Below are positions 13,159 through 24,706 of a DNA stretch of 64,000 nt, piece after piece. The position numbers and the translations under genes were made by a program. The stretch comes from Platycnemis pennipes (lineage: Eukaryota > Arthropoda > Insecta > Odonata > Platycnemididae). Position 1 is the first letter of the stretch; every line of letters begins with the position of its first letter. The stretch spans positions 26,111,773-26,175,772 of the forward strand of contig OW121850.1 of assembly GCA_933228895.1 (NCBI GenBank), in the 5' to 3' direction. The notes beneath the pieces were generated by a model, which saw only the letters and a list, made by a program, of their open reading frames with translations, was not told the DNA's origin and ran no database searches.

Positions 13159-14830
13159 GATTGAGAATTTTCATTAATTTACTCGTCAAGATCTGAGTGT
13201 TGTGTGGTGAACTTTTCGAGTGCAGTACTCCTTCCATCAGAAGGAACGTAAAACATGCGACGCCAATCTTTAAGAGTAGACTAATTATGATCGTGAGTAT
13301 TTTCTCTACCCTTTCTCCTTTCTATTGAAATTCCTAACTCATCCCAAATGTACACTAAACCGTAATGACCAAAATAATCTCAGCTGCCGGTTGTCTGGCG
13401 TAACAGCAAAAACTAGGATTGGGAGTCGAGTGCTTGTGCTCCTTTGCTATTTGTGAACTTGGTTGATTCCCAAAGCTTAACTAATCCTGTTCTAAGCTCT
13501 AAATTCTAAATGAGTGCTGCATTTACCGGCAGCCACATTTATAAATTTTGAATTGTATAACGCTAGATCGGTGTTTCAGTTTCAATTATTTTAACCAGGC
13601 GTTTGGGAAACCTCAGAATGCGATGATAATCCCGGTCATCGTCCAAAATCAACTAGGGACATTAGCGTCGTTCCAAAAGGAACAATCGAAGACTTTTTCC
13701 ATACATTTCTCTCTCCACAAAAATTTCGAGTGGAGAAGAGAACATTCTCATTCAAGAGAAAAATAAGCCCTTTAGTTTTCCCAAGATAAAATTTGTTCCT
13801 TTATGAATGCGGTCCGGGATAGAATTCCATTTCAAGGCAAACGATGGCACTCGAAGAGGGATATGCATGAATAAGCTCTCAGGGATTGAAAATGTTTCAA
13901 AAAAATGGGAAAAAGGGTTCCTTTCTCCGCCTGTCTGAGTTCATTTCCACCCGCGCCCTTCTCCACCCATCAAGATGATGCAAATCCGTCTATCTCACCG
14001 GAAATTATTTCCCATTTCTTCTTCTCCCATTCTTCTCTCTGCTCTCTCCATCCTTACCGCTTTCTTTCCCTCGCGGCTTCTTGGCATTCCTTCCATTGGT
14101 TTCTAGCGATGCATCGAATCCCTCAACCCTTGCCGAGATGAATGAAGATGAAAATATGGCGTTGTGGATCCGTGATGATTGATAACGGGAAACAGAAGAC
14201 GCTCTGCCTCTTGGACATCCTTTTCTCTCTTTCGTCACACCATTGTTTCTCTCATTTCCTTCTCCTGCAATCTTTGCTCCTTTCATTTTGGTATAACGCC
14301 ATTTTTTCCTTTCTCCACTTTCTTATGGCATCCACGTCTTCAAAGAATCTCTCCTAAATATTCTTTTTTTACCTCCGCAGGGCGATTAGCGTTTCTTTCC
14401 TGGAAATGCGGGAAACCATGTTTTGTTTTCCTCGTTCCCATTTCTTGTGCCTACTTCTTTTTGAGATATCAATCCCTCATACGCTGCTTTCTTTCTTTCT
14501 TAACCAATTAAATTCTTCCATTGTTTTATCCCATCCCTCTTATGATTTTAGGTGTTCTGATTTTCTTGTTGCTGAAGGATCCGCTCTCCACAAAATGGCT
14601 TGCCCAAAGTCATAACAGCGCCCGGATGCTCAACGAATCCCATAATTCTTTCCGCACGACAATTTAATCACTATTCAAATTCCTCTAACAGATGGAAGAC
14701 TTTATAGCAATGTGAATGAATGAATCGCCCTTTTTCTGCCCAAAAAGTGCTAAATAAAACCTCCTATACATAGTCCGTTGACTTGAATATTTGATAGCAA
14801 GGCATGAGTGTAGAATATGTATATTTGTTT
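13159..14830. other. non-coding DNA, C/T-rich in part
   Basis: Plus-strand frames at 13905-14615 overlap in different phases and are rich in Ser, Phe and Leu, reflecting C/T-rich DNA. No domain or RNA gene was recognised. Confidence 0.4.
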
Positions 14831-14887
14831 GGATGGTGGTTAGAGTACCATCTTCCCACCCCGAGGGGCTGCGTTCGATGCCGGCAA
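14831..14887 (+). mobile_element. tRNA-like module, probable SINE head
   Basis: GGATGGTGGTTAGAGTACC fits an A box (TGGTTAGAG-type). CTTCCCACCCCGAGGGG follows in the anticodon-arm position, then GCGTTCGATGCCGGC as a near-consensus B box. A-to-B spacing is that of a tRNA. The acceptor stem does not close, so a tRNA-derived SINE head is more likely than a working tRNA gene. Confidence 0.5.
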
Positions 14888-15299
14888 TGACAAATTTATT
14901 TGATTGGTACACCGATTCCAACCAGAGTTCGATTTGGGGACTACTGCGAGCTCTACTTAAGGGCATTACATTGAGATTAGACTGTAGTTAACACCGGGTT
15001 TCTCCCCACCCATCCTCTGTTTCTCTAAATTCCTCCTTCTTTCTCAGCACACACCTAATGGCGCGAATGTATGTACTTGGCTGTCGGCTGCTTCCCCTGA
15101 TAATATAAACGATCATATTTAATATGCTGAAGATATTTTTGCCCCTTATTCTTTGTAAAAAAAAAAATCATGTTTTGGTTTGGAATTTTTGACCCGAGTG
15201 TTTTATTTCTATTTTGATCGTTTTTCTTCCCAACCAACCGTGTTTTGAGACCAATCTGCTTCAAATGAGCTGCCATGTCTCATATTCTCGGAAAGCCGA

Positions 15300-15680
15300 A
15301 AATACGTTTCCCAAACGACACGCCGAAGACTTGGCCGGAATAAGGCCACACCCCCCACGCGTAGGCGCGGACGCACGTCTTGGGTGCCGCTCTTAATTGG
15401 CGGGGGAAACTTCGTCGAGGAGGGGAGGTCAGCGAGGAGTTTGCTTGGGAGGGTGCCCCAAAAACTTTTTTTTTGTTCTCCTTCTTTTTCCCATGTCTTG
15501 TCTCACGCACTCCCCCCAACACTTTTTGCGACGTCCCGATATGACGTATTGCCTCCTCTGAGAAGTTTTCCGGCGCGGAACACGACTCCGGCAAGTGGAA
15601 ACAATTATGATCTTGCTCTCGGACAGGTCTTTTTTTTTGCTCACCCACGTAGACGTAGCTTTTCTTGAGAGGTCGAACTT
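15300..15680. other. CpG-containing GC-rich island
   Basis: Short GC-rich tract with clustered CpG, flanked by AT-rich DNA. Both strands stay open in several phases, giving no preferred reading. No protein family was recognised. Confidence 0.35.
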
Positions 15681-16860
15681 TTTTCCGGGAAAAACATTAT
15701 TAACATTGAGCCTAATAATTCTCTTAAATGGTTTCTGGAATTTTCTTGGCACTGAGTTATGATTAGGGCACTCCAAAAGTTGGATATTTTTGGGAAGTGG
15801 GAGAAAAATAAGATTTTTGAGCCTCAATTTTGGATTCACCTTCATATAAAGCAGATAAGACAAATTAACATTATACTATAGCTCATCATTATTCCTTATA
15901 ATATAGCTGATGCTTGAATCAATTGAGAGTTTTGTAACATTTTGAGCAGTAAATCAGCAATCACTACTAAAAATCATATGCTTCATTTTAAATGCATTTA
16001 GAACTCAATGAAAGAATCTACGATGTTAAAGGCTTTTGTCGTCCTTACGTTGGTACTACCATAGAAATGTAAAGAATTTATGCAAAAAAATACTTTTTCC
16101 TTTAAATTTTTACATAGACCTCATTTTGATAATCTTTGTTTTAAGTATGCAGAGTCTAATTACTAAAAACAAAGTCTTAAAAAAGCTCTCAGGAATCAAC
16201 GTAGGGAACTTAGGGAACACCTTTTTCATATGTTTTTTGATATTGGAAGGATAAAATTTAATTTTGGTTCAATTCCTCCTGGTATTTGAAGCAAACTCCG
16301 AGGTAAATAATTTTCCCAAGTATCCGTTTCGATTGTGCTTGCACTAAATGTAAAGGTTTTTTATATTCTACATCTTTTCTGGCCTTCAAAAAACAAAATT
16401 AAAATTGCTATAATGTCAAAGAATTGACAAAGCAATGAATTTCATCAAGTTTAAATAAAAGATGCATTTTTTAAATGCCAAGAGGCGAGGCCAACTGCGT
16501 GAGACTTTAATTTTAAGTTAACTCCTACGCCTACAACTTTTTCGCCATTAGCCTTTTTAATACCAAAATTTACCCCAATTTTCTGATGCTTTAAAGTCAG
16601 TTGATCATTCGGATGGAAGACCAAATCAACGGAAAGGCATTCAGCAGTCAGTGAAAGTTCACTCGGAATTATCTAAAGCGTTAAAAGTTTCCCCTTTGGC
16701 TCATTTTATCGTTGCTTCCTTTTGAGCGTAACCCTTCTCTAACGAAGCGCTCGAGTGAGTGAGCTCGTCTCCGAGAACCGAAAGATTTCTCATTTCATTA
16801 GCTCCCCAACTTTCATTGCAAACGCCGGAATTCCCGTCTTCCTGTTTACAGACATGATCC
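15681..16860. other. AT-rich non-coding DNA, nothing recognised
   Basis: Only short frames of chance length are present. I see no RNA gene, long repeat or TE coding motif. Confidence 0.5.
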
Positions 16861-17270
16861 TCGGAGTATCGAGTTAATTTTGTGTTTGAACCGGTGACCC
16901 CCGAGGCGTGTTCGCCTGGAATGGTTTATTCGGCGCCAGGCCGCCATGTCGATTTGAGAGAGGCGCTGGCGCTACATGAGGGCGCCTCTACCCTTCCTCC
17001 ACTCACTCCCACAGAGACAGAACCTCCCTACCTCTCCCGCCCCGCTTTCAAGGTTACGGTCACCCTAAAGCCGCCCTGCTCTGCCAAATGTTTTCGGCCA
17101 TGCGCCATCGTCGTCCCCACACTCCGCAAAAGTCATTCGACCCTCGCACATCGATTCGTCGACTTTTTTTACAGAGTAATCGGTGGCGTTAAATACTTTA
17201 TATGTCCCCATCGTCGATAAAAGTCTTTTGTCCTCGTGTCTCAGCCCCTATTGACCTGCGGCGTGTTTGC
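16861..17270. other. CpG-containing GC-rich island with one plus-strand frame
   Basis: The island holds a 112-codon plus frame (16882-17220) with a mixed composition, less repetitive than in most other islands. I recognise no domain. It could be a decayed repeat, a promoter-proximal CpG cluster or a small exon. Confidence 0.35.
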
Positions 17271-19190
17271 ATAATCGACCGCTTTAAGACGCCGATTTTC
17301 ATCAATTATGGAACTAATGTAGCGCAGGAAACTCGGAGTGGAATGGAAAAAAATGTCCTGAGTTTTACTGCACTAGAGAAAATATGGTATGCCTTGCCGT
17401 TAGAATGCAACGAAATTTCGTTTTGATTCCTAATCAAGGACGTCTGTGAGAAATGTGGGAAATAAGCATCATAATTGGAATTTATTGAATACTTCAAGGG
17501 TTCTATTAAATAAGTAGTTTTATTCGTAGGTTCAAAAAGAGAAAATGCGCTTTAAATTAAAAAAATTTACGATATACTCATAATCTGTCGTTTGTTTCCC
17601 TCGTGATTCCAAGAATAGAATATTATATTCGTATCTTTTCATGTCTTTAATGTTTCCTCATCATCTTGCATGATGTAGAAAAATATCGCTTGGTTTATCC
17701 TCTCATTATATTGTTACTTTATAATTGGTGAAATTGACTGTGTTTTTATTGCCTTGATAGATGAACTATCACCAACTTCTAATGATAAAATTTCTCGCCA
17801 ATAGGTGGCATTTCTGGAAGTACTCACAATTATTTTATTCCGCCACCGCATATCCTAGGGAAAGTAATGTTCTCCAATATAGTCAGGGCTCACTTAAGAT
17901 ATTTTCAAAGCTCTCTACCTGGTGTTATTGCTAACGGAAATCCAATGCCTTAAATCTGAAATATTTTCTCTTTTTCTTATAAGTAATGCTGGTTATTCCT
18001 AGTCTTTTTTTTAATTACTCTTGCCAGTTTTAGAATTATAGCATCCGATAGCATCCGATTTTTTGTAAATATTTTTGACTTGTCTCAGCGCGTAATATCC
18101 GTAGCAACTTAAGATTAAATGTAGTTTGTTTTTATTTCGACCATATATACTGACGAAAAACCTTTTGCATCACCTTTCGTTTTGTCTGCAGTATGATGCG
18201 ATGCATGCTGTATCATCCGGCTCAATTTACATAGAGCTCCTTTGTTCCTTTGGCTTTTCCGTTTGCTGCCAGATACTCCGTCCAAACTCCTGAAACAACC
18301 ATGAGTCTAGCTCGGGGTCGTTGACTTCTGCCTTTTTACGCTGTCATTCCTTGGGACCCGCTCACTCGACTCATGGGCCCAGACTCGCTGTTAAAAGCCG
18401 AATAGAAAGCCTGGCATTTATGAATGACGACTAAGGATTGAAAGCACTTTGGAAAATTAATTTCGTAACTAGTTGCATGCCCAAATTTTGAAGGTTCCAA
18501 CAGAAATTTTTCTACGAGGAGCCAAAAAAAATTTTAAATATTATTTTTTTACTTTAGCTTTGAAATCTCCAGTAGTAAACTTTGGCGAGCAAAATGCGAG
18601 CCGAAAACTTAAATTGGGTGTCTTTAACTTCACATATTCACAACATGTGTTCGTTGGGTATTTCAGAATATAGTGATCCCTGTTGCATCATAAAATAAGG
18701 AAAGTAGGTGTTTGAATATTACCTTAGTACCCTTTTTATTCTCACAAATTCAATGATTTTATTACTCGGTAAGAAAATTCATTCCTTTTGCTAAATGTAT
18801 GAATTAAAAGAGACAGGGTAACACCTTACACTACGTGGTGCTTTTTTCAGCCAGATGTAAACAAAAATTGATGTCTTGTAGCGCCTGTAGTGAATTATTA
18901 GGACCACCTACTGCTAATGAACACCAGTGGACCAATTTTTCACTTAAATTACTTTCATAGTTTCTGATATCATTAAAAACGTTTAGTTTTCATTTCATAA
19001 TTTGAAACATTGTACGTCATTCATCATTATAATATATTTCCCGGGGTTACATGTCATTATTGACTTTATGCGTAAATTATCCTACCAAATCTATCATGTT
19101 CATTGATTCCACTTCTCGTAAGTGAGATTGCTTCGAGGTAAATGTAACTCTTACATCCTTTTGTGATTTATTCTGTTTTTGCCACAGTTG
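17271..19190. other. AT-rich non-coding DNA
   Basis: No gene-like frame. A tiny tandem (GATAGCATCC twice, near 18040-18058) is the only local repetition I noticed. Confidence 0.5.
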
Positions 19191-19256
19191 CGTAAATGCA
19201 ACTTAATCATTACGTAAATACAACGTAATAATTACGTAAATACAACGTAAATAAAC
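19191..19256 (+). repeat. 22-bp tandem repeat, about three units
   Basis: The units begin CGTAAAT at 19191, 19213 and 19235 and follow CGTAAATACAACGTAATAATTA, with differences concentrated in the first unit. The third unit is partial. It is a small minisatellite in AT-rich DNA with no evident function. Confidence 0.85.
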
Positions 19257-19299
19257 TTAATTTCTGGCCTGTAGAAGTTAAAAAACAAAATAGGGTGCA

Positions 19300-19640
19300 C
19301 CCCTCATGTTCTCACTGCAATTGAGAGCTCTCTGTGGGTGCGGGGTCTTTTTGCGCCCTTTTGCACCCATCCTCCGTATCTCTTCGTTCTCCCCTGCGAG
19401 CTGCGACGGACCGCTTCGTCGTCTTCAAAGTTGGTCTCCGGGAAGCGTCTCAATCCCATGGCACCCACGTCTCATCTGGAGCCGACCGAGGTGGAAAGGG
19501 GAGGAATTCGCGCGGCGAGTCCATAGTGCAGGAGAAGAGGAAGCAGGGCGATGTACTCGAGAAAAGGGAGAAGAGAGGGAAGGAGCGATAGAGGAGTTTA
19601 TGCGATGTGTGTGAAGCCGGCGAGTAATGGGAACCGGGTA
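19300..19640. other. CpG-containing GC-rich island
   Basis: GC-rich tract starting soon after the 22-bp tandem repeat. It is open in all three plus phases and on the minus strand, so no reading is favoured. No protein family was recognised. Confidence 0.4.
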
Positions 19641-19699
19641 TGGGGCTTTAGCTTTCAAAAGTGGTGAAACTTAGCGACGGTGAATTAGGAGAGGTAGGT

Positions 19700-20080
19700 C
19701 TGAGAGTTACTCTGATATGAACATCGCACATCGATATTGACTTTATTTCGCTAAGGTATCGCTATATCAACATCAATATATACATTGGCAATGTTGCAGG
19801 ATGCCGCGTGTAGTACCATATATATCCTTGAATGGAAAAGCTATTGATGTATCGTTGTCACCATATAAATTGGCAACACTGCGTTATACCACGTAATCGT
19901 AATATATTGCCCGATATCGGATGATATTGCATGCTCATTGTGCCATCTTGTGCATCGCGTTTTACTGCATATCGAATAATATCGCGTCACGAAATCTCAC
20001 GTTGGCTGACTTATTCATCTCGTCTGGTTGTCGAGTACATTTTGGATACATATTGCAGACGAGATATCGCACATCCATAG
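19700..20080. repeat. degenerate ATATCG/CGATAT-rich tract
   Basis: Variants of ATATCG or CGATAT recur about seven times (near 19730, 19758, 19847, 19913, 19972, 19981 and 20061). Two segments, ATATACATTGGCAATGTTGC (near 19778) and ATATAAATTGGCAACACTGC (near 19863), look like diverged copies of one unit. It may be an old tandem array; boundaries are uncertain. Confidence 0.4.
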
Positions 20081-21183
20081 TGAGGGAACGAGGGACTATA
20101 AGAGAGAGAAAGGGATGCGATTATTTGGGATGCACAGAATAAACAGCCGAGAGAGAGCGTGAGAGAGAGTCAGTGTCTCCGGTTAAAGGGTGAGCTTAGT
20201 TACTCACCCAGCTCAGAAAGAGGGATGTTCAGTAGCGTGGGCGAGAAGGTTTTCACTGGGGGAAATCTAGGTTTTGGCTGGGTTGAAGGGCGGAGGGTTG
20301 TTCAGAGGGAGGGGCCAGAGAGGGTTCGTTGGTTTGCCGAGGGCAATGGCAGCGGAGCCTCACATCCCCTGGAACGGGACTGGGCCTTCCTAGTTATGAA
20401 TGAAAACATGGACTCGGCAGTTTTCCCACCGCCACCCGAGGGAAATGGATCAGGAGACAGAGGGATCCTAATGGAATTGATCCTCGTTTTTCGCTAACCG
20501 TCATGAGGGTGAAGTTTGCCGTGAAAATACGATAATTTCGCTTCTGATAGCTGAGTTTCCGGTTTTATTCGCGGAGGGGAAGGGGGTACTATTCATCTAA
20601 CTCTTTATGGTATGCTCTCTTTTGTATTCTTGATGCCAATTATTAATAAAGGATGTATTAAGGAATTTTAAAGATTTTAGTCACTGCCTTGTCGTCAGGG
20701 AAGGATGTTGGATTGGAGTTAATAGGATATTGAGTTAATTTTTTATTTCTAACCGAATTCATTCATTGAGACCAGATGTATACAATGTTATAGAGTATGA
20801 CTGTATATTTTCCCTTCATATGATTTTTTCTACTAATATAACATTATTTATCGTATATGCATTTGATTTTTTGTATCCTCTCGAACCTATTTTAGTGTTC
20901 ACAATTATATAGCCTTCTAGATATGTAGAAGTAAATCACACGCCATATTTATTTGCTCTAACAGCAGGCTCCTTTCTCTCGCTGTGTTATTGAAAACTAC
21001 GCTACGAATAATTAGGCATAAAAAATATGCTCAATGGAATTAATTAATCTTGCATTTTAAGTGTCTTGTTAAGGTAGCGGACGCAATGTTTTTGTATTAT
21101 TAGTTATATGAAATTACTCTAGTCTTGAAAGTATTCCGCTAATCCTCAATAAATTCCCATAGTCCTGATTCTGAGAAATCGGA
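20081..21183. other. GA-rich then AT-rich non-coding DNA
   Basis: 20090-20500 is purine-rich with AGAGAG runs and holds a 112-codon plus frame (20159-20497) of Gly/Glu/Arg-rich sequence without motif. From 20520 onward the DNA is AT-rich with no gene seen. Confidence 0.4.
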
Positions 21184-21711
21184 ATGGTGGCGTTTACTCG
21201 GAACCGAAATCGCAATTTTGTAAACGAAATCGTTAGATGGAACCGAAAAATGAATTTTAGTGATAAAATTAATCTTCTAACCAGAGCCATTCACTCATAA
21301 ATCAAAAATTAAAATAATAAAAAGATGACGCCCACCGAACAAGCTGCTTTGAGACTTACTACGTTATCCACCTCCCGTCCTTGACTGCTTTTAGGGAAAG
21401 GGAAGAGAGTGGAGGGGGGGTGCCGGAAGGTCTGCTCGCACAGATCCTGTCGCAACCGCTTCCGTTGTCAGAGTCAGCTGAGTGACCCCCATTGCGATTA
21501 AGTATCTTCGCGGGCTCAGTTGTGATTGGACAAAGTGGCTGACGTTTGAGGTCGCATGCACGCCCACTTTTCCTAAAGGGTTAAAAACAACAGTTTTTCG
21601 CCGCTTATAACTCGAGAGCTAATTGACGGATCGAAAAACGGGAAAATACCGGTCTTTTTATTTTACAAACTATCATATTCGGCATTAAAAAATATGGTAT
21701 ACGACCCCATT
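21184..21711 (+). repeat. unclassified interspersed repeat, copy A (~0.53 kb)
   Basis: This aligns end to end and in the same orientation with 31116-31626. Shared blocks include GGAACCGAAATC near the left end, TGACGCCCACCGAA in the first third, GGGCTCAG followed by TGATTGGACGAA-like sequence in the middle, and TTTTTCGCCGCTTATAACTC in the last third. Copies differ by scattered substitutions and small indels, so both are old. I find no coding capacity, terminal inverted repeats, poly-A tail or convincing pol III boxes, so the class (SINE, MITE or solo LTR) is open. Confidence 0.85.
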
Positions 21712-22814
21712 AATCCTGGTTTCACAAATGTAATACTTCCTGGTTAATTTTTTAAGCTGTAGAATAACTTGAGTGCTTACGATATTATTGCACACATTCC
21801 ATCTATTTCAATGACTCAGTTTTTAGGAATATTATCTGTTTATACTCTTATCTTTGAGGTTTAGAACCTAAAATATTACATTATAGTGGAGGAATGGAAC
21901 CAGTACCCCATACTGTAGAAAATCAGGAGGTAAGAGACGCAATGTAAGTCACAGCTTTCCTCCTCCTAAGAAATAGAGTGGAGTAATCTCTAAAAATATG
22001 ACGTGTTAAATCCAGGCTTCAGAGTTCTATGCGGAATTAAACTGGATGGCCCTCTGGATAAAGTTGAAGTTTAACTCCTAGTATAACCGTACACGAATAT
22101 GATATTCTATTTTAGAGCCAGACCCAAACATCCGGTGCGCTCTTCCAAATGGTACGAGGCTCGAGAGGTTTAAAGGCCACCATGTTCCCTTCCTCTTGCA
22201 GATAAGCGTTTGCGGTGGGAAGGCGTGGGAATAGAGTTATTTTGGTTAGTGGGTTGTGCAGAGTTTACGCGAGTATTTCAACCACTCTCGGCGGCGTTAA
22301 TTGCTCGTCGTAAACGCCGTAATTAAGCGTTACGGGTGCTAGGGAGATGAAGGGGAGAGTTTGTATTAACATTCTGAGTGGTAACAATTGCCGCCTTGGA
22401 AGTTTATATCATCCCGGAGCCGTCGACACCTCCTGAGAGACGCAGAAGAGTGGAATTTCTCCTTTTTAAGCGCATTCCTTTGTTTATGATATCGGCGTCT
22501 TTCGCCACCATAGAGGTAAAGTGAAGAAATAGACGGTAGCAAATTGAGGAAAATTTGGACTTATGAACATTTTATTATTCAAGAAAATGATGCAGGACGG
22601 AGAACTCATGTAACAAAATATGTACAAGCAGTAATATTTCTTGCAGTTCGTCCAGAGTTGTGAAATTTTAATTGCTCTTAAGCTAGAACTAATTTCATTA
22701 TTAATTAGCATGAAATTATAAAAATCATTATTCATAGACTGAAAGTGCTTACTTTAATTAAAAAATCATACTAATATATCTATAGCTACTACCACGGGGC
22801 TAGGTACCATATCC

Positions 22815-22849
22815 ATTGCTCCAGTAGCTATGGTAGCTACTGGAGCAAT
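22815..22849. repeat. perfect 15-bp inverted repeat, 5-nt loop
   Basis: ATTGCTCCAGTAGCT and its exact complement AGCTACTGGAGCAAT flank ATGGT. A second, imperfect TAGCTAC element lies just upstream (near 22782). The stem is far longer than chance predicts for neighbouring words. It may be a MITE remnant or a palindrome made by template switching. Confidence 0.9.
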
Positions 22850-22963
22850 TTTGGGAGGAAGTATTTCAAAATTCGGAAATTGTTGTTTTATTTCTTCTTT
22901 TACGCTTGACAAAATAACTGGAATTGATTTACACCTGCGATTCTGATGAGGAAATGAGAGGGG

Positions 22964-23001
22964 CAGCTAAATAATCCATGATTCCACGGATTATTTAGCT
23001 G
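22964..23001. repeat. perfect 14-bp inverted repeat, 10-nt loop
   Basis: CAGCTAAATAATCC and GGATTATTTAGCTG flank ATGATTCCAC. It lies about 115 bp from the hairpin at 22815-22849. No promoter or gene is evident beside it, so a bacterial-type terminator role makes no sense here. Confidence 0.9.
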
Positions 23002-23429
23002 AGGATGAGGAGAACTCATATCAATGTCATCAGGCTTCCCTATTCATGATTGTTGCTTTAAATCCAAGAGCTCGAATTAAGAGATCATAACAAATTCCTA
23101 TCTGCCGCTGATAAACTCTGATCCCTTTCTGCACGTTTATGGTATACGTTTGCAGCCGCTTATTACCTACCCATTGCAATACCTTACGGTGTCAGGAAAA
23201 GGGCGTGAATAGTACACCAGTGTGGGAAAATACAGCAAAATTTATAAAAAAACTATCTACTGATAGAAAGAAAGGTAACATGTTAAACTGGCTAGAAAAT
23301 AGGTGAACGTTCGTTGATCTCGGGTAATAAACTTGAGGAGACGAGATACCTCATAAGATGGGTACTTAAAGCTGAGTGTTCTGGGAATGAGATGAAGATG
23401 ATAGTGCTCGGATTTCTTCAATTTTTCAT

Positions 23430-24070
23430 CAGGCGCAGAAGAGAGGAAGGAGTAGGTGAGAGGAGAATGTGTGAAGGAAAGAAGTACGATGAAGCGGAAG
23501 GAGGGGTCTGGAGGAGATGAAGAATTGCACACCCCTCCCAGAGGAGGGCTGGACCATGAGGGCCGGCGTGCGGTCCTTTTTGGAAGGAGGAGGGGGAGTG
23601 AAGTTGAGGAGGATGGAGTGGAGCGGCCGTGGAGGAAGACGCGGGGGCGGGAGAGAAGTGAGGGTGGGACAGAGGAAGAGACAGAGAGGCCGGAGTCCAT
23701 TGAGCCGGAAGTGGGAGGAGATGAGGAAAAAGGAGGAGCAGGAAGAGAAGAAGGGAGCCGGAATGGGTGAAGGAGTGCGAGTGTCGGGAAGAGGAGATAA
23801 ATATGAGAAGGACAATGGCGAGGAGTGGGCAACGGGCTGTGGGGGCTGGTGTAAAGGTGGTAGGGGTGGGGTCACGGGAAAGGGGTAGGGGTCAAATCCA
23901 CGGCAAGGCTCGGAAGGGCGAAGAAGAGAGGAAAGAGGAGGCAGACGGAGCAAGTGCTTTTTCGGAAGGATGGGAGAGGAGACGATAGGGTTTATGGGCG
24001 AGGCCGACACGGGGTGAAATGTGAACGAATGGCCCGGACAAACACCCCAGAGGGAGGAGGCGTATTTTCT
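23430..24070. other. long purine-rich GC island
   Basis: For about 640 bp the plus strand is dominated by G and A (GGAGGAGG, GAGGAAGAG and similar). The minus strand therefore stays open in two phases (216 codons at 23429-24079, 191 at 23257-23832) and would encode Pro/Ser/Leu low-complexity sequence. Both phases look equally good, which argues against a real gene. The tract could adopt triplex or other non-B structures. Confidence 0.5.
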
Positions 24071-24668
24071 GGAAGACAATCACTAAACCGTGAATGGATA
24101 GACACTCTGTCGTCTCTATGTGGAATAACCAAGCATCCCATCAAAAGCGCCGTGTGTGAGTGTGTTTTTATATGCCTTTTAATTCTTTTACCTCCAGCCA
24201 TTAATCTAAACGCCTCATCCGAGCATTTCTATAAAAAAATATGCTTACTTGCACAAAATATTTCCCCCTTTTTATCACCTTGGTTTCGTTTCAACAACTA
24301 TCTAATGATTATTTTAATTACGTGGGGTGATTAAAACGTTACAATCGATCAAAAAAAATATTTTCTGCTGGTTGTCGGGAGAGGGAACACTTTACGAATG
24401 ATGAAAGACTAGATGAGGGAGGTAAGGTCACATAGAGAAACGCCATAAATTTAGACTAGTTGAAAAATGATAGAAATTGCTGTCGAAACGCACTTTTATT
24501 TTTATTTATTTCTGTCTTATTTTAATCTGCGAATTTCAGGGCTCAAAAGTTCTCTCTTCCAACTAACAGATTGGACTATACAAACATCCGTACCCCGGAA
24601 AGTGAAAATCCTCCCCGGGTGGGATTTAGGCTATTGCAGTACAAGTATTGCGTGTATTATAATGTAGC

Positions 24669-24706
24669 AGTTTTTCATACTATATATGTATATAGTATGA
24701 AAAACT
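24669..24706. repeat. perfect 16-bp palindrome arms, AT-rich centre
   Basis: AGTTTTTCATACTATA and TATAGTATGAAAAACT are exact complements around TATGTA. Pairing extends outward (GTAG with CTAC) after a one-base interruption on each side. It is a cruciform-capable sequence or the remnant of an inverted duplication. Confidence 0.9.

Larger units (their letters stand above)
21712..23429. other. AT-rich non-coding DNA with two perfect hairpins
   Basis: No gene-like frame. The two hairpins (22815-22849 and 22964-23001) are listed separately. A CpG-containing patch lies near 22230-22430. Confidence 0.45.

Noticed and set aside
15045..15085. Possible LINE-type tail after the tRNA-like module at 14.83 kb
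   Set aside because: Only CACACACCTAATGGCG resembles the tail block; the rest does not align, so the match is too short.
23257..24079. Two long minus-strand open frames (191 and 216 codons)
   Set aside because: They overlap in different phases, encode Ser/Pro/Leu low-complexity sequence, and lie in a purine-rich tract where the complementary strand rarely contains stop codons.
24585..24655. Possible minus-strand tRNA/SINE B box (GCCTAAATCCCACCCGGGG)
   Set aside because: No convincing A box at the right spacing; kept only as a weak resemblance to the DNA 3' of the module at 13.1 kb.
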